This document shows positions 50,341 through 59,130 of a stretch of DNA of 64,000 nt, in pieces. The DNA is taken from assembly GCA_046330435.1 (NCBI GenBank), contig JAXLST010000005.1, positions 186,001-250,000 of the forward strand, given 5' to 3'. Made by a program: the position numbers and the translations under genes. The notes under the pieces are model-generated. The model made no database searches. It worked only from the letters and a program-made list of their open reading frames with translations, and was not told the DNA's origin. This stretch comes from Ga0077560 sp046330435. GTDB taxonomy: Bacteria > Actinomycetota > Thermoleophilia > Miltoncostaeales > Miltoncostaeaceae. Positions within the stretch are counted from its first letter, which is position 1. Each line of letters opens with the position of its first letter.

Positions 50341-51189
50341 CTACGCCCCCACGTTGAGCGTCACCGTCATTCCGGACGCCGGGTCGCCGGTCACGGTGCC
50401 GAGCTGGGTCGCGTACCCGTCCGCGAACACCATGTCGGTGTCGAGAGACAGGCTCCCCAGGTTCGACAGGCTCTGCGCGTAGCCGTCCGCGCCGTACGCG
50501 GTCTCGCACGCGTCCTTCGGGAACGCCAGCTGGGAGGTCACCAGCTTCGACCCCGCCGACGTCGCGTCCGCCAGGCTCGGGTACACCTCGAAGTGCACAT
50601 GGGGCCACCGCCCCGGGTAGCACCCCGGGAAGATCGTGGTGAACGTCACCGTCCCGTCCGCGCCGGTCTCCTGGACCCCGCGGAGCCAGTTCTGGTCGGT
50701 CACGCCCTCCGAATACAGGGAGTACCGGCCCTCGCGGTCGCAGTGCCACGCGTAGACGGCCGCGCCGGCGAGCGGCACGCCGCCCTCCGACACGTCGAGG
50801 AGCCGGAACGTCATGGTGAGCGGCACCCCGTCCGCGGTGCCCGTGGACCCGGCGAAGCTGGAGGTGATGTCCGACCGCACGATCCCGCTCTCCGTGAGGA
50901 CGTTGGGGCCGTTCGAGCCGTCACCCGGGTAGGGGCCGGCGGTCTCCTCCGGGATCGCCGACGTGGGTGCCGCGGCGGTGCCGGTGGTGGCCGCCGCCGT
51001 CGTCGTCCCGGCGGCCGCGGTGGTCCCCGCAGCCGCCGTCGTGCCCCCGGAGGATGACGAGCCGCAGCCCGCCAGCGCCGTGAGCCCGCCGACGGCGAGC
51101 AGCTGCAGGGCCCGGCGCCGGCTCACCAGCGTCGAGACGTCGAACGCCAGTCCACGGTCGTGGTCGTGCACCTCGTGCTCTTGAGCCAT
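50341..51189 (-). CDS. Tat-exported lipoprotein, intradiol ring-cleavage dioxygenase-like
   Basis: A 282-residue protein. The N-terminus has SRRRALQLLAVGGLTALAGC, combining a twin-arginine motif with a lipobox cysteine, so it is a Tat-exported lipoprotein. A Thr/Ala/Gly-rich linker with repeated TTAAAG units (about 49-73) leads to the dioxygenase domain. PEETAGPYPGDGSN is followed by AVYAWHCDREGRYSLYSEG and the iron-ligand region GRWPHVHFEVYPS, with Tyr and His residues placed as in intradiol enzymes. Extracellular intradiol-like proteins act on catechols or lignin fragments; the substrate is unknown. Confidence 0.82.
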   Translation of the reverse strand: MAQEHEVHDHDRGLAFDVSTLVSRRRALQLLAVGGLTALAGCGSSSSGGTTAAAGTTAAAGTTTAAATTGTAAAPTSAIPEETAGPYPGDGSNGPNVLTESGIVRSDITSSFAGSTGTADGVPLTMTFRLLDVSEGGVPLAGAAVYAWHCDREGRYSLYSEGVTDQNWLRGVQETGADGTVTFTTIFPGCYPGRWPHVHFEVYPSLADATSAGSKLVTSQLAFPKDACETAYGADGYAQSLSNLGSLSLDTDMVFADGYATQLGTVTGDPASGMTVTLNVGA

Positions 51190-51261
51190 CCCCTGCTCCC
51201 CGGTCGCGGTGTGGGCGGCGCCAGCATGCCGGTGCCGGCTGAGGAAATGCTGTGAGACCCG

Positions 51262-52095
51262 TCACACCAGCGCGGCGAACGCCAGCCGGACGGCGATGGC
51301 GAGAAGGGCGGCGACGAGCAGCCGTTCGATGACGGGGCCCCGCACCCGGCCCGACCACCGGGCCCCGGCCTGCGCACCCGCGGCCAGCGCCACAGCGAGC
51401 ACCAGGGCGCGGTACGCCCCGTGCCCGCCGGCGAAGCTGCCCGCGAGGACGTGGGTGAGGGCCGCGGCGCCGGCGGTCACGGCGAGCACCAGGTGCGAGG
51501 TGGCGGTCGCCACGTGCGTCGGCATCCGCATGCCGCGCACCAGGACCGGCACGTGGATCACACCGCCGCCGATGCCCAGCAGGCTCGACACGAACCCGAC
51601 GCCACCGCTGGCCGCCGCGCCGGCACCGAGTGGCACGCGGTAGTCGTACCGCACCCCGTCGGCGTCCACGAGGTGCCGCTCCGTCCCCCGCCCCGGGCGG
51701 CCCGCGAGGGGCCGCGAGGGGACGAGCAGCCACATCGCGAGCGCCGCCAGCAGCCCTGCCACCGCGAGGTCGAACACGTGGCGGGGCAGCAGCGCCGTGG
51801 TGAGCGCGCCCGCGACCGCGCCGGGGAGTGCCGCGGCGATGAACACGGCGCCGCTCGCCGTGTCGATCCGCCGCCGCCGGGCGTACGCCGCGGTGCCCGA
51901 CGCGGCGTTGGCGAACACCGCGACCAGGCCGATCGCCGCCAGCGTCTCCGGGCGGTCGGAGGGATAGAGCACCAGCAGCAGCGGCGTGAGGATGAACCCG
52001 CCGCCCGCGCCCACCAGGGTCCCGAACGCCCCCACCGCGAACCCCAGCCCGGCGAGCAGGACGGCGGTCTGCAGGGTGAGGACGTGCACCCGCAC
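51262..52095 (-). CDS. TSUP (TauE/SafE) family permease
   Basis: A 277-residue protein with eight predicted helices in two halves. The family repeats are GTLVGAGGGFILTPLLLVLY in the first half and SLLGIGGGVIHVPVLVRGMR in the second. The family exports sulfite, sulfoacetate or related anions or imports sulfate-like compounds. No neighbour indicates the substrate. Separated from the dioxygenase gene by 72 bases on the same strand. Confidence 0.88.
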   Translation of the reverse strand: MRVHVLTLQTAVLLAGLGFAVGAFGTLVGAGGGFILTPLLLVLYPSDRPETLAAIGLVAVFANAASGTAAYARRRRIDTASGAVFIAAALPGAVAGALTTALLPRHVFDLAVAGLLAALAMWLLVPSRPLAGRPGRGTERHLVDADGVRYDYRVPLGAGAAASGGVGFVSSLLGIGGGVIHVPVLVRGMRMPTHVATATSHLVLAVTAGAAALTHVLAGSFAGGHGAYRALVLAVALAAGAQAGARWSGRVRGPVIERLLVAALLAIAVRLAFAALV

Positions 52096-52141
52096 ATCCT
52101 GACGCGCACGGCGGGGCCGCCGGTTGCGGCCGGGTGAACCC

Positions 52142-52882
52142 TCAGGCCGGCGGCGCCCCCGGGAGCCGGGCGAGCACGTCGGCGACGGCCCGTTCCGCGT
52201 CGTCGTGGGCCGCGCGGGAGTCCTCGCGCGAGGCGGGGCGCAGCAGCGCCCCGACGCGCCGCAGGGTGAGCCGCTCCGGCGGCTCGCGGACCACCGCCGG
52301 GGCCGCCCGCGGGGGCAGGGCGTGACGGTTGGGCCCGGCGAGGCCAGCGGTGAGCGGGCCGATGACCGCGACGCGCATCTCCTCGTCGTAGCCCGCGATG
52401 TCCAGGCCGGGCTCCGGCGCCGTGCGGGTGAGGCGGATGCGCGTCTGGGCCGACCCCTCGGGCAGGACGCCCGGAACCGTCACCGGCCGCGCGGCCGTCG
52501 CGGTGAGGTCCTCGATCGTGCCGAACCACGCCGGCGGCGCGTGGACGAACATCAGCGAGCGCCGCCGCGCGAAGCGGTCGTCGCCCGGCCACCGGGTGAG
52601 CGGCTCCCCGCGGCCGCCCATGAACTCGGGGTCGCCGTCCGTCCACGGCGCCCACGAGTCCGGTGCGGTCATCGCCGACATCGCCACCCGGTTGCGCGCC
52701 GCGACCATCAGCAGGCGGCGGTCCGTCGCGACCACGACCGTGGGCGTCGTGATGACCTGCCGGCGGCCCAGGGGCCGGACGACGGTCATGCACGCCCCGA
52801 GCACCGGCTCATCGGGCAGCAGGCGCCCGGCCAGCGCGGTCGCGAGCGCCAGCCGGCCGACGAAGATGGGGTCCCGGTCCAT
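52142..52882 (-). CDS. hypothetical protein
   Basis: A 246-residue soluble protein. The first 70 residues contain VFVGRLALATALAGRLL-like helix and TTPTVVVATDRRLLMVAARN, a strand pattern seen in PH-like domains that read out regulated membrane proteins; this is a weak resemblance. The middle has APPAWFGTIEDLTATAARPV and TRIRLTRTAPEPGLDIAGYD. The C-terminus is helical and Arg/Ala-rich. ATG 52882 is chosen as the first codon of the ordered part; a GTG in frame at 53068 is far upstream. No known family is assigned. Confidence 0.6.
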   Translation of the reverse strand: MDRDPIFVGRLALATALAGRLLPDEPVLGACMTVVRPLGRRQVITTPTVVVATDRRLLMVAARNRVAMSAMTAPDSWAPWTDGDPEFMGGRGEPLTRWPGDDRFARRRSLMFVHAPPAWFGTIEDLTATAARPVTVPGVLPEGSAQTRIRLTRTAPEPGLDIAGYDEEMRVAVIGPLTAGLAGPNRHALPPRAAPAVVREPPERLTLRRVGALLRPASREDSRAAHDDAERAVADVLARLPGAPPA

Positions 52883-52929
52883 GGGCCATTCGACCACGGG
52901 CGATGGACCCGCGGAAAGCCCACCAAGGG

Positions 52930-53466
52930 TCAGCCTCCGCGGACCTGCGCGATCGTCGGGCAGGTGCGGCCGTGGTCGGCCATGTACCAGGTGAGGATCA
53001 TGTGCCGGCGCGGGTCCGTGTTGAAGCTGGTCGACACGGCGCGGCCGCCGACCCGCCCGCACCACCACCAGACCGTGTCGCCGGTCACGTCCACCACGCG
53101 GCGGAACCGGCCGGGGTATGCCCGCCGCATCGCGATCTCGCTGTTCGGGACCCGGGAGCAGGCCCCCACGACGCCCTTCGCGCAGAACCCGGTGCCCGAC
53201 GCCACGAACTGCCGCACCCGCCCGCGCGCCCCGGCGCGGGTGAGGTACACGTCCATGATGTTCGCGTCGGAGTAGCTCATCACCCCGAACGCGTTCTCGT
53301 GGAGGGGGCGGCCCAGGATCGCGAGCACCTGCGCCCGTGACTGATGCAGCTTCGCCCCGGCGATTCCGCGGAACGGCACGACCTGGCCGGACTCCACCGT
53401 CCCGAGGGCGGCGGGCGCCGCGGCCAGCACGGCGGCGGCGGCGAGCACTGCGGTGGCGCGTCCCAT
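52930..53466 (-). CDS. secreted protein, function unknown
   Basis: A 178-residue protein with a signal peptide (residues 1-22, AAAAVLAAAPAALG). The mature part begins with GIAGAKLHQSRAQVLAILGR, resembling the BLIP/SmpA-like start GxxxGMTxxxVxxxLG. It has four cysteines, and SGTGFCAKGVVGACSRVP may form a disulfide loop. TGDTVWWWCGRVGG is an unusual Trp-rich strand. No enzyme motif. Confidence 0.65.
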   Translation of the reverse strand: MGRATAVLAAAAVLAAAPAALGTVESGQVVPFRGIAGAKLHQSRAQVLAILGRPLHENAFGVMSYSDANIMDVYLTRAGARGRVRQFVASGTGFCAKGVVGACSRVPNSEIAMRRAYPGRFRRVVDVTGDTVWWWCGRVGGRAVSTSFNTDPRRHMILTWYMADHGRTCPTIAQVRGG

Positions 53467-53475
53467 GGGGTGAGC

Positions 53476-55140
53476 CTACCCCGAGCCGGCGGCCGCGCGG
53501 GACCCGGAGATCCGCGACAGCCAGCGGTGGGCCTGCTCCCTGCGCCGCTCGAGCTGGTCGAGGGTGGCCTCGCCGATGCGCTGGACGCCCACGAGCCGGT
53601 TGAGCTCGGCGTTCACCTGGGCGTGGGTGCCGCCGGTGAGCCGGGCGATCTCGCTCACCGCGGCGGCGTTGGCGTCGCGGAGCAGGCGCCGGCGCTGCCT
53701 GGGGCTCAGGTCGGTCGCGGGGGCGCCGCCCTCGGGTGCCGGCACGTCGAGGTGCGGGGCGGGCATGAGCTCCAGCACCAGGCCCTCGTCGTCGTCCGGT
53801 TCCTCGGCGACGAACAGCCCCTCGCTGTCCGGGCCGTGCACCTCCTCGGTGTCCACCGCCCGCGACGAGATCGCCGCGAACAGGGACAGCTGCTCCTCGT
53901 CGCGGCTGCGCTGCGGGACCTCGTCGAGGGCGTTGGGGTCCTCCTGCCGCTCGTCGTCCTCACGCCTGCGCAGGGAATGGCGGCGCTGCTCGGCGATCGC
54001 GAAGGCGTGGCCCCGCAGGCGCGGGTCGTCCGGGATGAACATGTAGGCGGGCTGCGGCCCCAGGCCGCGGATCCAGCGGGCCAGGCGCCCCACCGCCTGC
54101 CGGAAGAACAGCTCCGTGGTGGTGGTGGTCGCCAGGACCCCCACCCGCAGGCGCGGGATGTCGACGCCCTCGGAGACCATCCGCACCGCCACGATCCACG
54201 GATCGGTGCCCGCCCCGAACGCCGCGATCTTCCGTGCCGCCTCCGGGTCCTCGGACACCGCGACCACGGGTGCGACGTTGAGGCGCAGCCGCAGGATCCG
54301 GGCGATGCCCCGCGCGTGCTCCTGGTCCATGGCGATGACCAGCCCGCCGGCGTCCGGATGCGTGCGGCGCACGTCCATGAGCTGACGGTGCGCGCGCACC
54401 AGCACGTCGGGGAGCCACTCCCCCTCCACCGACAGGGCCGTGCGGAGCCGCTGGGCGGACCGCACGGCGTCGAGGCGGTCCGTGAACGACGCGGACGCGA
54501 GGAGCCCGTCGTTGTCCATCCACTCCATCTCCCCGTCGATGCGGGGGAAGTGGACGGGGCGCACCACGCCGCCGTCGCGCAGGGCCGCGCCGTAGCCGTA
54601 CTCCACGTCGGCCTCGGCCATGTCCTCGTGGTCGTACCGCACGAACGGGATCGCGTTGGTGTCCGACCGGAACGGCGTGCCCGACAGGCACAACCGCACC
54701 GCCGCGTCCCCGAACGCCTCCCGCACCGAGTCGCCCCACGCCCGGTCGTCGCCGGCGTGGTGGACCTCGTCCAGCACGACGATGCCGTCGCGGGCGATCG
54801 GGGCGAGCGCCGCCGCGCTGGTGGCGACCTGCTGGTAGGTGGTCACCACCCCGTGCACGTCCCGGGGCAGCGTGTCGTCCTGCGCCGTCCAGCCGGTGTC
54901 CAGATGCAGGTCGAGGCGCTCCGCGGCGTCGGCCCACTGGGTCTTGAGGTGCTGGGTGGGCGCCACGACCACCAGCCGGCGCCCCGGCATCTGGGCGAGG
55001 CTCTGGCGCGCCGCGGTCAGTGCGAAGGTGGTCTTCCCCGCACCCGGGGTCGCCACCGCCAGGAAGTCGGGGGTCTCGCGGGCGTTGAAGGCGTCGAGGG
55101 CGGCCTTCTGCCAGCGCCGCAGGCGGATCGATCGGGCCAT
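53476..55140 (-). CDS. SF2 DEAD/DEAH-box helicase
   Basis: A 554-residue helicase of the UvsW/XPB-like/type-III-restriction-like group. Motifs are LRRWQKAALDAF (Q-motif-like), Walker A ATPGAGKTT (30-38), VVVAPTQHLKTQW (Ia), DEVHH (124-128), LSGTPFRSD (III), VAVRMVSEGVDIPRLRVG (V) and FFRQAVGRLAR (VI). An acidic linker (about 390-470) leads to a C-terminal HTH-like helical domain with IARLTGGTHAQVNAELNRLV. It may act in repair or DNA unwinding; no nuclease gene is beside it. ATG 55140 begins just before the conserved part. Confidence 0.85.
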   Translation of the reverse strand: MARSIRLRRWQKAALDAFNARETPDFLAVATPGAGKTTFALTAARQSLAQMPGRRLVVVAPTQHLKTQWADAAERLDLHLDTGWTAQDDTLPRDVHGVVTTYQQVATSAAALAPIARDGIVVLDEVHHAGDDRAWGDSVREAFGDAAVRLCLSGTPFRSDTNAIPFVRYDHEDMAEADVEYGYGAALRDGGVVRPVHFPRIDGEMEWMDNDGLLASASFTDRLDAVRSAQRLRTALSVEGEWLPDVLVRAHRQLMDVRRTHPDAGGLVIAMDQEHARGIARILRLRLNVAPVVAVSEDPEAARKIAAFGAGTDPWIVAVRMVSEGVDIPRLRVGVLATTTTTELFFRQAVGRLARWIRGLGPQPAYMFIPDDPRLRGHAFAIAEQRRHSLRRREDDERQEDPNALDEVPQRSRDEEQLSLFAAISSRAVDTEEVHGPDSEGLFVAEEPDDDEGLVLELMPAPHLDVPAPEGGAPATDLSPRQRRRLLRDANAAAVSEIARLTGGTHAQVNAELNRLVGVQRIGEATLDQLERRREQAHRWLSRISGSRAAAGSG

Positions 55141-55236
55141 CGTGCGGCCGCCGAGGATAGCGGCCCTTCCGGCGTCGGCGAACACCCGCGGGGCCGGGTT
55201 TGGGGACACACGGCCCCGGGAGTACCGTCCGGCCGA

Positions 55237-55716
55237 GTGGACTGGCTGGACCGCCATCAGGGCGCCGTGACCGGCGTCTCCGCCGCCGCGGTGTGCGTGG
55301 CGGTGCTGGTGCTGGCGCTGCTGGTCCTCCGGAGCATCCGTCAGGGGCACGTCGCCCTGGTGGGCGCGCGGCCGGTGCCGCGCCCCCCGGAGTTCGCCGC
55401 GGGCACCGATGGCGGGCTGTGCGTGGTGGTCCCCATCGCCAACGCCGCGCCGTGGCCGGCCCAGGAGCTGCGGGTCGAGGCGCGCATCGACGGCCGGAAG
55501 GCGGACGGCGGCATGCGCGACGTGACGCTGTTCGGCGGCGGGCCCGGGGTGCCCATCTCGGCCGCGTCGTGCCGGCCGTCGTTCCCGTGGCCCATGGGCA
55601 TGCTGGACGCCACCGTGGAGGTCCGGTGGGCGTGGCGCGACGGCGCGGGCCGCCACCGGGCGCGGTGGCAGGGGCGGGTCCGGGTCCCTGAGCAGGCACT
55701 TCCGCCCGGGGCATGA
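55237..55716 (+). CDS. single-pass membrane protein, function unknown
   Basis: A 159-residue protein from GTG 55237. One transmembrane segment (AAAVCVAVLVLALLVLRSI, residues 17-35) is followed by a beta-sandwich-like outer domain (CVVVPIANAAPWPAQELRVE, then LDATVEVRWAWRDGAGRHRA). It is divergent from the helicase gene with about 95 bases between. No family recognised. Confidence 0.6.
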   Translation: MDWLDRHQGAVTGVSAAAVCVAVLVLALLVLRSIRQGHVALVGARPVPRPPEFAAGTDGGLCVVVPIANAAPWPAQELRVEARIDGRKADGGMRDVTLFGGGPGVPISAASCRPSFPWPMGMLDATVEVRWAWRDGAGRHRARWQGRVRVPEQALPPGA

Positions 55717-55875
55717 CACCGTGACACCGGGGCGGAGGAGTCCGGGGCCGGGCATGGAAGAATGGACCGGCCACCCGGTCGCGCGACCGGTGACGGACAC
55801 CCCTCCCCGGGTCCCGACCCGTCCCTCCTCGGCGCGCCGGCCGGCCAATCGCCACCTGCCCCTGGGAGGGAACGA

Positions 55876-56154
55876 GTGATCAAGAAGCGCCGCGAGAAGG
55901 ATGGGAACGTGCGCCTCACGTTCGCCGTCGAGTCCGACCGCCCCGTGTCACTGGTCTGCGACCGGAACGACTGGGACCCGGGCGCCACCCCGCTGGTCCG
56001 CCGCACGAACGGCACCCGCTCCGCAACGCTGCTGGTGCCCGAGGGCACGCCGGTGCGGTTCCGCTACTTCGCCGAGAACGAGTACTTCGACGACCCCAAC
56101 GCCGACCTCGAGCCGAACGGCCTGGGCGGCACCCACTCGCTGATCGTCGCCTGA
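55876..56154 (+). CDS. stand-alone isoamylase-N/CBM48-like domain protein
   Basis: A 92-residue protein starting at GTG with GGGAGGG 6 bases upstream. KDGNVRLTFAVESDRPVSLV, CDRNDWDPGATPLVRR, VPEGTPVRFRYFAENEYFDD and PNADLEPNGLGGTHSLI match the E-set/CBM48 fold that accompanies glycogen-active enzymes and AMPK-type carbohydrate binding. Here the domain is alone, without a catalytic partner in the window. It may bind alpha-glucans. Confidence 0.8.
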   Translation: MIKKRREKDGNVRLTFAVESDRPVSLVCDRNDWDPGATPLVRRTNGTRSATLLVPEGTPVRFRYFAENEYFDDPNADLEPNGLGGTHSLIVA

Positions 56155-56209
56155 GAGCTCCGCCCGTCCGGCGCGCCGAGGGGGACGGCGCGCCGGAGCG
56201 GGACGGTGC

Positions 56210-56797
56210 TCAGGCGAGGGCGGCGTCCGCCTCCGCCTCCGCGGCGGCCTCGGCCGCCACCTCGCGCAGCCCGGCGACGAGCCCGAGCACCGCGTCCACC
56301 GTCGCGTCGTCGAACCGGCCGTGCTCGTCCACCAGGGAGTCGGCCTTCTTCACCCCGAGCTCGGCGTCGACCACGCGGGCGCCGGACGCGGTGAGCACCT
56401 TGCGCACCTCGGCCGCCGCCCACACCGCGCCGAACGCGGACGGGCTCACGCCCACCACCGCGGCGGGCCGGCCCACCAGGGCCGCCGTGCCGTACGGCCG
56501 TGACGCCCAGTCCAGGGCGTTCTTCAGCACGCCGGGGATGGAGGAGTTGTACTCGGGGGTTGCGATGAGGATGCCGTCCGCGGCGAACATCCGCGCCCGG
56601 AGGTCCTCGACCGCCTCCGGACCCGGACGGGTGTCCAGGTCCGCGTCGAAGTGCGGCAGCCCGCCGAGGCCGTCGTAGAGGACGATCTCCACGTCCTCCG
56701 GCGCCCGCTCGGCCACCGTCTCCAGGAGGCGGCGGTTGAGCGACCCCGACCGCAGGCTCCCCGGGACGGCGAGCACCCGGAAGGGGTCCCGGCTCAC
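56210..56797 (-). CDS. NADPH-dependent FMN reductase
   Basis: A 195-residue flavodoxin-fold reductase. LAVPGSLRSGSLNRRLLETV binds the FMN phosphate; GILIATPEYNSSIPGVLKNA and LDWASRPYG are the family signature. It reduces FMN, quinones or azo compounds with NAD(P)H. The GTG start overlaps the yceI stop by 4 bases, so the two are co-translated and probably both regulated by the marR gene. The C-terminus ends in an Ala/Glu repeat. Confidence 0.87.
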   Translation of the reverse strand: MSRDPFRVLAVPGSLRSGSLNRRLLETVAERAPEDVEIVLYDGLGGLPHFDADLDTRPGPEAVEDLRARMFAADGILIATPEYNSSIPGVLKNALDWASRPYGTAALVGRPAAVVGVSPSAFGAVWAAAEVRKVLTASGARVVDAELGVKKADSLVDEHGRFDDATVDAVLGLVAGLREVAAEAAAEAEADAALA

Positions 56798-57348
56798 GCC
56801 TCGGCCCCCGCCAGGATCGCCTCGACCTCCCACTCCAGCCGCACGCGCTCGGCCACGGCCGGGACGCCGTTGTCCATCACGGTGTTCCAGCTGATGCCGT
56901 AGTCGAGGCGGTTGATCTGGCCGGAGACGGCGATGCCGATGCGGGTGTTGCCGTACGGATCCTGGCCCAGGCCGAGCGTGCCGGCGAGCGTCACCGGGCG
57001 GGTCACGCCGCGCAGGGTGAGCTCACCCTCGATGCGGACGTCCTCGCCGGACAGCTCGACGGAGGTGGACCGGAACGTGCCCGTGGGGTGGTTCGCGGCG
57101 TCGAAGAAGTCGGGGGTGAGGAGGTGGCCGGTGAGGGTCGCGTCCTTAGTCACCAGGCTGTCGATCTGCGCGGTGCCCGTGATCTCGGTGATGCGGCCGT
57201 CCCGGGTCACCACGTGACCCTCGATGCCCGGGAACTGGCCCCGGTACGTGTTGATGCCCAGGTGCTTGACCCCGAAGCCCACGGTCGAGTGGACGGTGTC
57301 GAGGGCCCAGGTGCCTGCGGGGAGCTGCGTCTGCGTGGCGGTGCTCAT
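56794..57348 (-). CDS. YceI-family lipid-binding protein
   Basis: A 184-residue lipocalin-like beta barrel. GTWALDTVHSTVGFGVKHLG near the start, TYRGQFPGIEG, TGHLLTPDFFDAANHPTGTF and ELTLRGVTRPVTL are YceI hallmarks. The family binds polyisoprenoids or amphiphiles. No signal peptide precedes the domain, so it is cytoplasmic here. Excellent ribosome site GGAGGA before the ATG. First gene of a pair with the FMN reductase, divergent from marR. Confidence 0.9.
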   Translation of the reverse strand: MSTATQTQLPAGTWALDTVHSTVGFGVKHLGINTYRGQFPGIEGHVVTRDGRITEITGTAQIDSLVTKDATLTGHLLTPDFFDAANHPTGTFRSTSVELSGEDVRIEGELTLRGVTRPVTLAGTLGLGQDPYGNTRIGIAVSGQINRLDYGISWNTVMDNGVPAVAERVRLEWEVEAILAGAEA

Positions 57349-57406
57349 GTGGTTCCTCCGGTGCGAATCGAGTGCTTGCGGCGACAACTGAAAACTCGTT
57401 GATTGG

Positions 57407-57476
57407 TGTGTGCGAACTAACCGACGTGGAGGACTGTAGCGGCAGTTGATTGCCAGCGCAACCAGTGTGTGCGAAC
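57407..57476. promoter_or_regulatory. paired direct repeats in the marR-yceI divergent promoter
   Basis: The 11-mer TGTGTGCGAAC occurs at 57407-57417 and 57466-57476. GTTGATTG occurs at 57398-57405 and 57445-57452. The duplicated boxes lie in the 136-base divergent region, which is unusually AT-rich for this window. They suit a MarR operator controlling both directions. Confidence 0.5.
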
Positions 57477-57484
57477 ATTTCCCC

Positions 57485-57937
57485 ATGACGGAATGCGGAA
57501 ACGACCCCCGGGTCCGTGCATGGCGGGCCTTCCAGCTGGCCCAGGTGACCGCCGTGGAGCGGATCGAGGCCGAGCTGGACCACCAGGGCCTGCCCGCGCA
57601 CCTCGCCTGGTACGACGTGCTCTACGCGCTCAGCGCGGCGCCCGACCGGGCGCTGCGGATGCGCGAGCTGGCGCCGCGCGTGGTCATCACCCGCAGCTGG
57701 CTCAGCCGGGTGGTGGACCGCCTCGAGGCCGAGGGGCTCGTGTGCCGGCGCAGCTGCCCCAGCGACCGCCGCGGGGCGTTCGTGGTGCTCACCGACGAGG
57801 GGGCGGCCCTGTTGGACCGCGCGCGGCCGGCGTACGAGGCCGCGCTGGACGCCCACTTCGCCCGGCACGTGCCGGACCTGGACGCGCTCCGCTCCGCGAT
57901 GGAGGCGATCACCGCCCCCGCCGCCGAGCGGGTGTGA
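57485..57937 (+). CDS. MarR-family transcriptional regulator
   Basis: A 150-residue regulator with the winged helix LRMRELAPRVVITRSWLSRV, VDRLEAEGLVCRRSCPSDRR and GAFVVLTDEGAALLDRARPA, ending in the dimerisation helix. The arginine-containing wing (SDRRGAF) is intact. No redox cysteine pair is obvious, although Cys residues lie near the wing. Likely controls itself and the divergent yceI/FMN-reductase operon. Confidence 0.87.
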   Translation: MTECGNDPRVRAWRAFQLAQVTAVERIEAELDHQGLPAHLAWYDVLYALSAAPDRALRMRELAPRVVITRSWLSRVVDRLEAEGLVCRRSCPSDRRGAFVVLTDEGAALLDRARPAYEAALDAHFARHVPDLDALRSAMEAITAPAAERV

Positions 57938-57973
57938 CCCGGGGCCCCGTGCGGGGCCCCGGACCCGTGATCG

Positions 57974-59047
57974 CTAGGCGATCGTGACCTCGTCGCAGAG
58001 GTACACGTCCTGGATGGCGTTCAGCAGGGCCACGCCCTCCGCCATCGGGCGCTGGAACGCCTTGCGGCCGGAGATGAGGCCCGCGCCGCCGGCGCGCTTG
58101 TTGATGACCGCCGTCACCACCGCGTCGTGCATGTCGTTCGCGCCGGACGCGCCGCCCGAGTTGATGAGGGGCGCGCGGCCCATGTAGCAGTTCGCCACCT
58201 GGTACCGGGTCATGTCGATGGGGTGCTCGGTCATGAGCTCCGAGTACATCCGCTTGTCCGACTTCCCGAACTTCAGGTCGTCGAAGCCCGGCGCCGGGGT
58301 CTCCGGCAGCTTCTGCTTGATGATGTCCGCCTGGATGGTGACGCCCAGGTGGTTCGCCTGGCCCGTGAGGTCGGTGGCCACGTGGTAGTCCGGGCCGCCC
58401 TCCTTGGACTTGTTGAACTCCGAGTTGCGGAGGTAGCACCACAGCACCGTGGCCATGCCGAGCTGGTGGGCGATCTCGAAGGCCTGCGAGACCTCCTGGA
58501 TCTGCCGCTTGCTCTCCTCCGAGCCGAAGTAGATCGTCGCGCCGACCGCGACCGCGCCCATGTCCCGCGCCTGGTTGATCGACGCGAACATGATCTGGTC
58601 GTAGCCGTTGGGGTACGACAGGAACTCGTTGTGGTTGATCTTCAGCAGGAAGGGGATGCGGTGCGCGTACTTGCGGGCGCACATCCCCAGCACGCCGAGG
58701 GTGCTTGCCACCGCGTTGCAGCCGCCCTCGATCGCGAGCTCCACGATCTTGGCCGGGTCGAAGTAGTCGGGGTTCTTCGCGAAGCTCGCGCCGCCCGAGT
58801 GCTCGATTCCCTGGTCCACCGGAAGGATCGACATGTAGCCGGTGTTCGCGAGCCGACCGGTCCCGAACAGGGTCTGGACCGCGCGCAGCACCGGGATCGG
58901 CCGGTCCGAGTCCGCCAGAACGCGCTCGACGAAGTCCGGGCCGGGAAGCGACAGGCGGTCCGCGGAGATGGTCCCGCAGGAGTGCCCGAGCAGGTTGTCG
59001 GCCTTGTCACCGAGGATCTCGGTGATCCCGTCGATCGTCGTCGCCAT
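57974..59047 (-). CDS. fbaB: class I fructose-bisphosphate aldolase (FbaB type)
   Basis: A 357-residue aldolase close in pattern to E. coli FbaB. It shows LGDKADNLLGHSCGTISADR, GYMSILPVDQGIEHSGGASF, PFLLKINHNEFLSYPN, VGATIYFGSEESKRQIQE, QADIIKQKLPE (Schiff-base lysine region) and NKRAGGAGLISGRKAFQRPM. It cleaves or forms fructose-1,6-bisphosphate. ATG 59047 is placed by AGGAG 7 bases upstream; a GTG two codons before is too near that site. Confidence 0.92.
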   Translation of the reverse strand: MATTIDGITEILGDKADNLLGHSCGTISADRLSLPGPDFVERVLADSDRPIPVLRAVQTLFGTGRLANTGYMSILPVDQGIEHSGGASFAKNPDYFDPAKIVELAIEGGCNAVASTLGVLGMCARKYAHRIPFLLKINHNEFLSYPNGYDQIMFASINQARDMGAVAVGATIYFGSEESKRQIQEVSQAFEIAHQLGMATVLWCYLRNSEFNKSKEGGPDYHVATDLTGQANHLGVTIQADIIKQKLPETPAPGFDDLKFGKSDKRMYSELMTEHPIDMTRYQVANCYMGRAPLINSGGASGANDMHDAVVTAVINKRAGGAGLISGRKAFQRPMAEGVALLNAIQDVYLCDEVTIA

Positions 59048-59130
59048 GCACACGCTCCTGTTCGGATTGCTGGTTCGGTCGGCGCTCCCACACTAGCCGA
59101 GCACGGGTCCCGCCCGCGCCCGCCGCGCGG

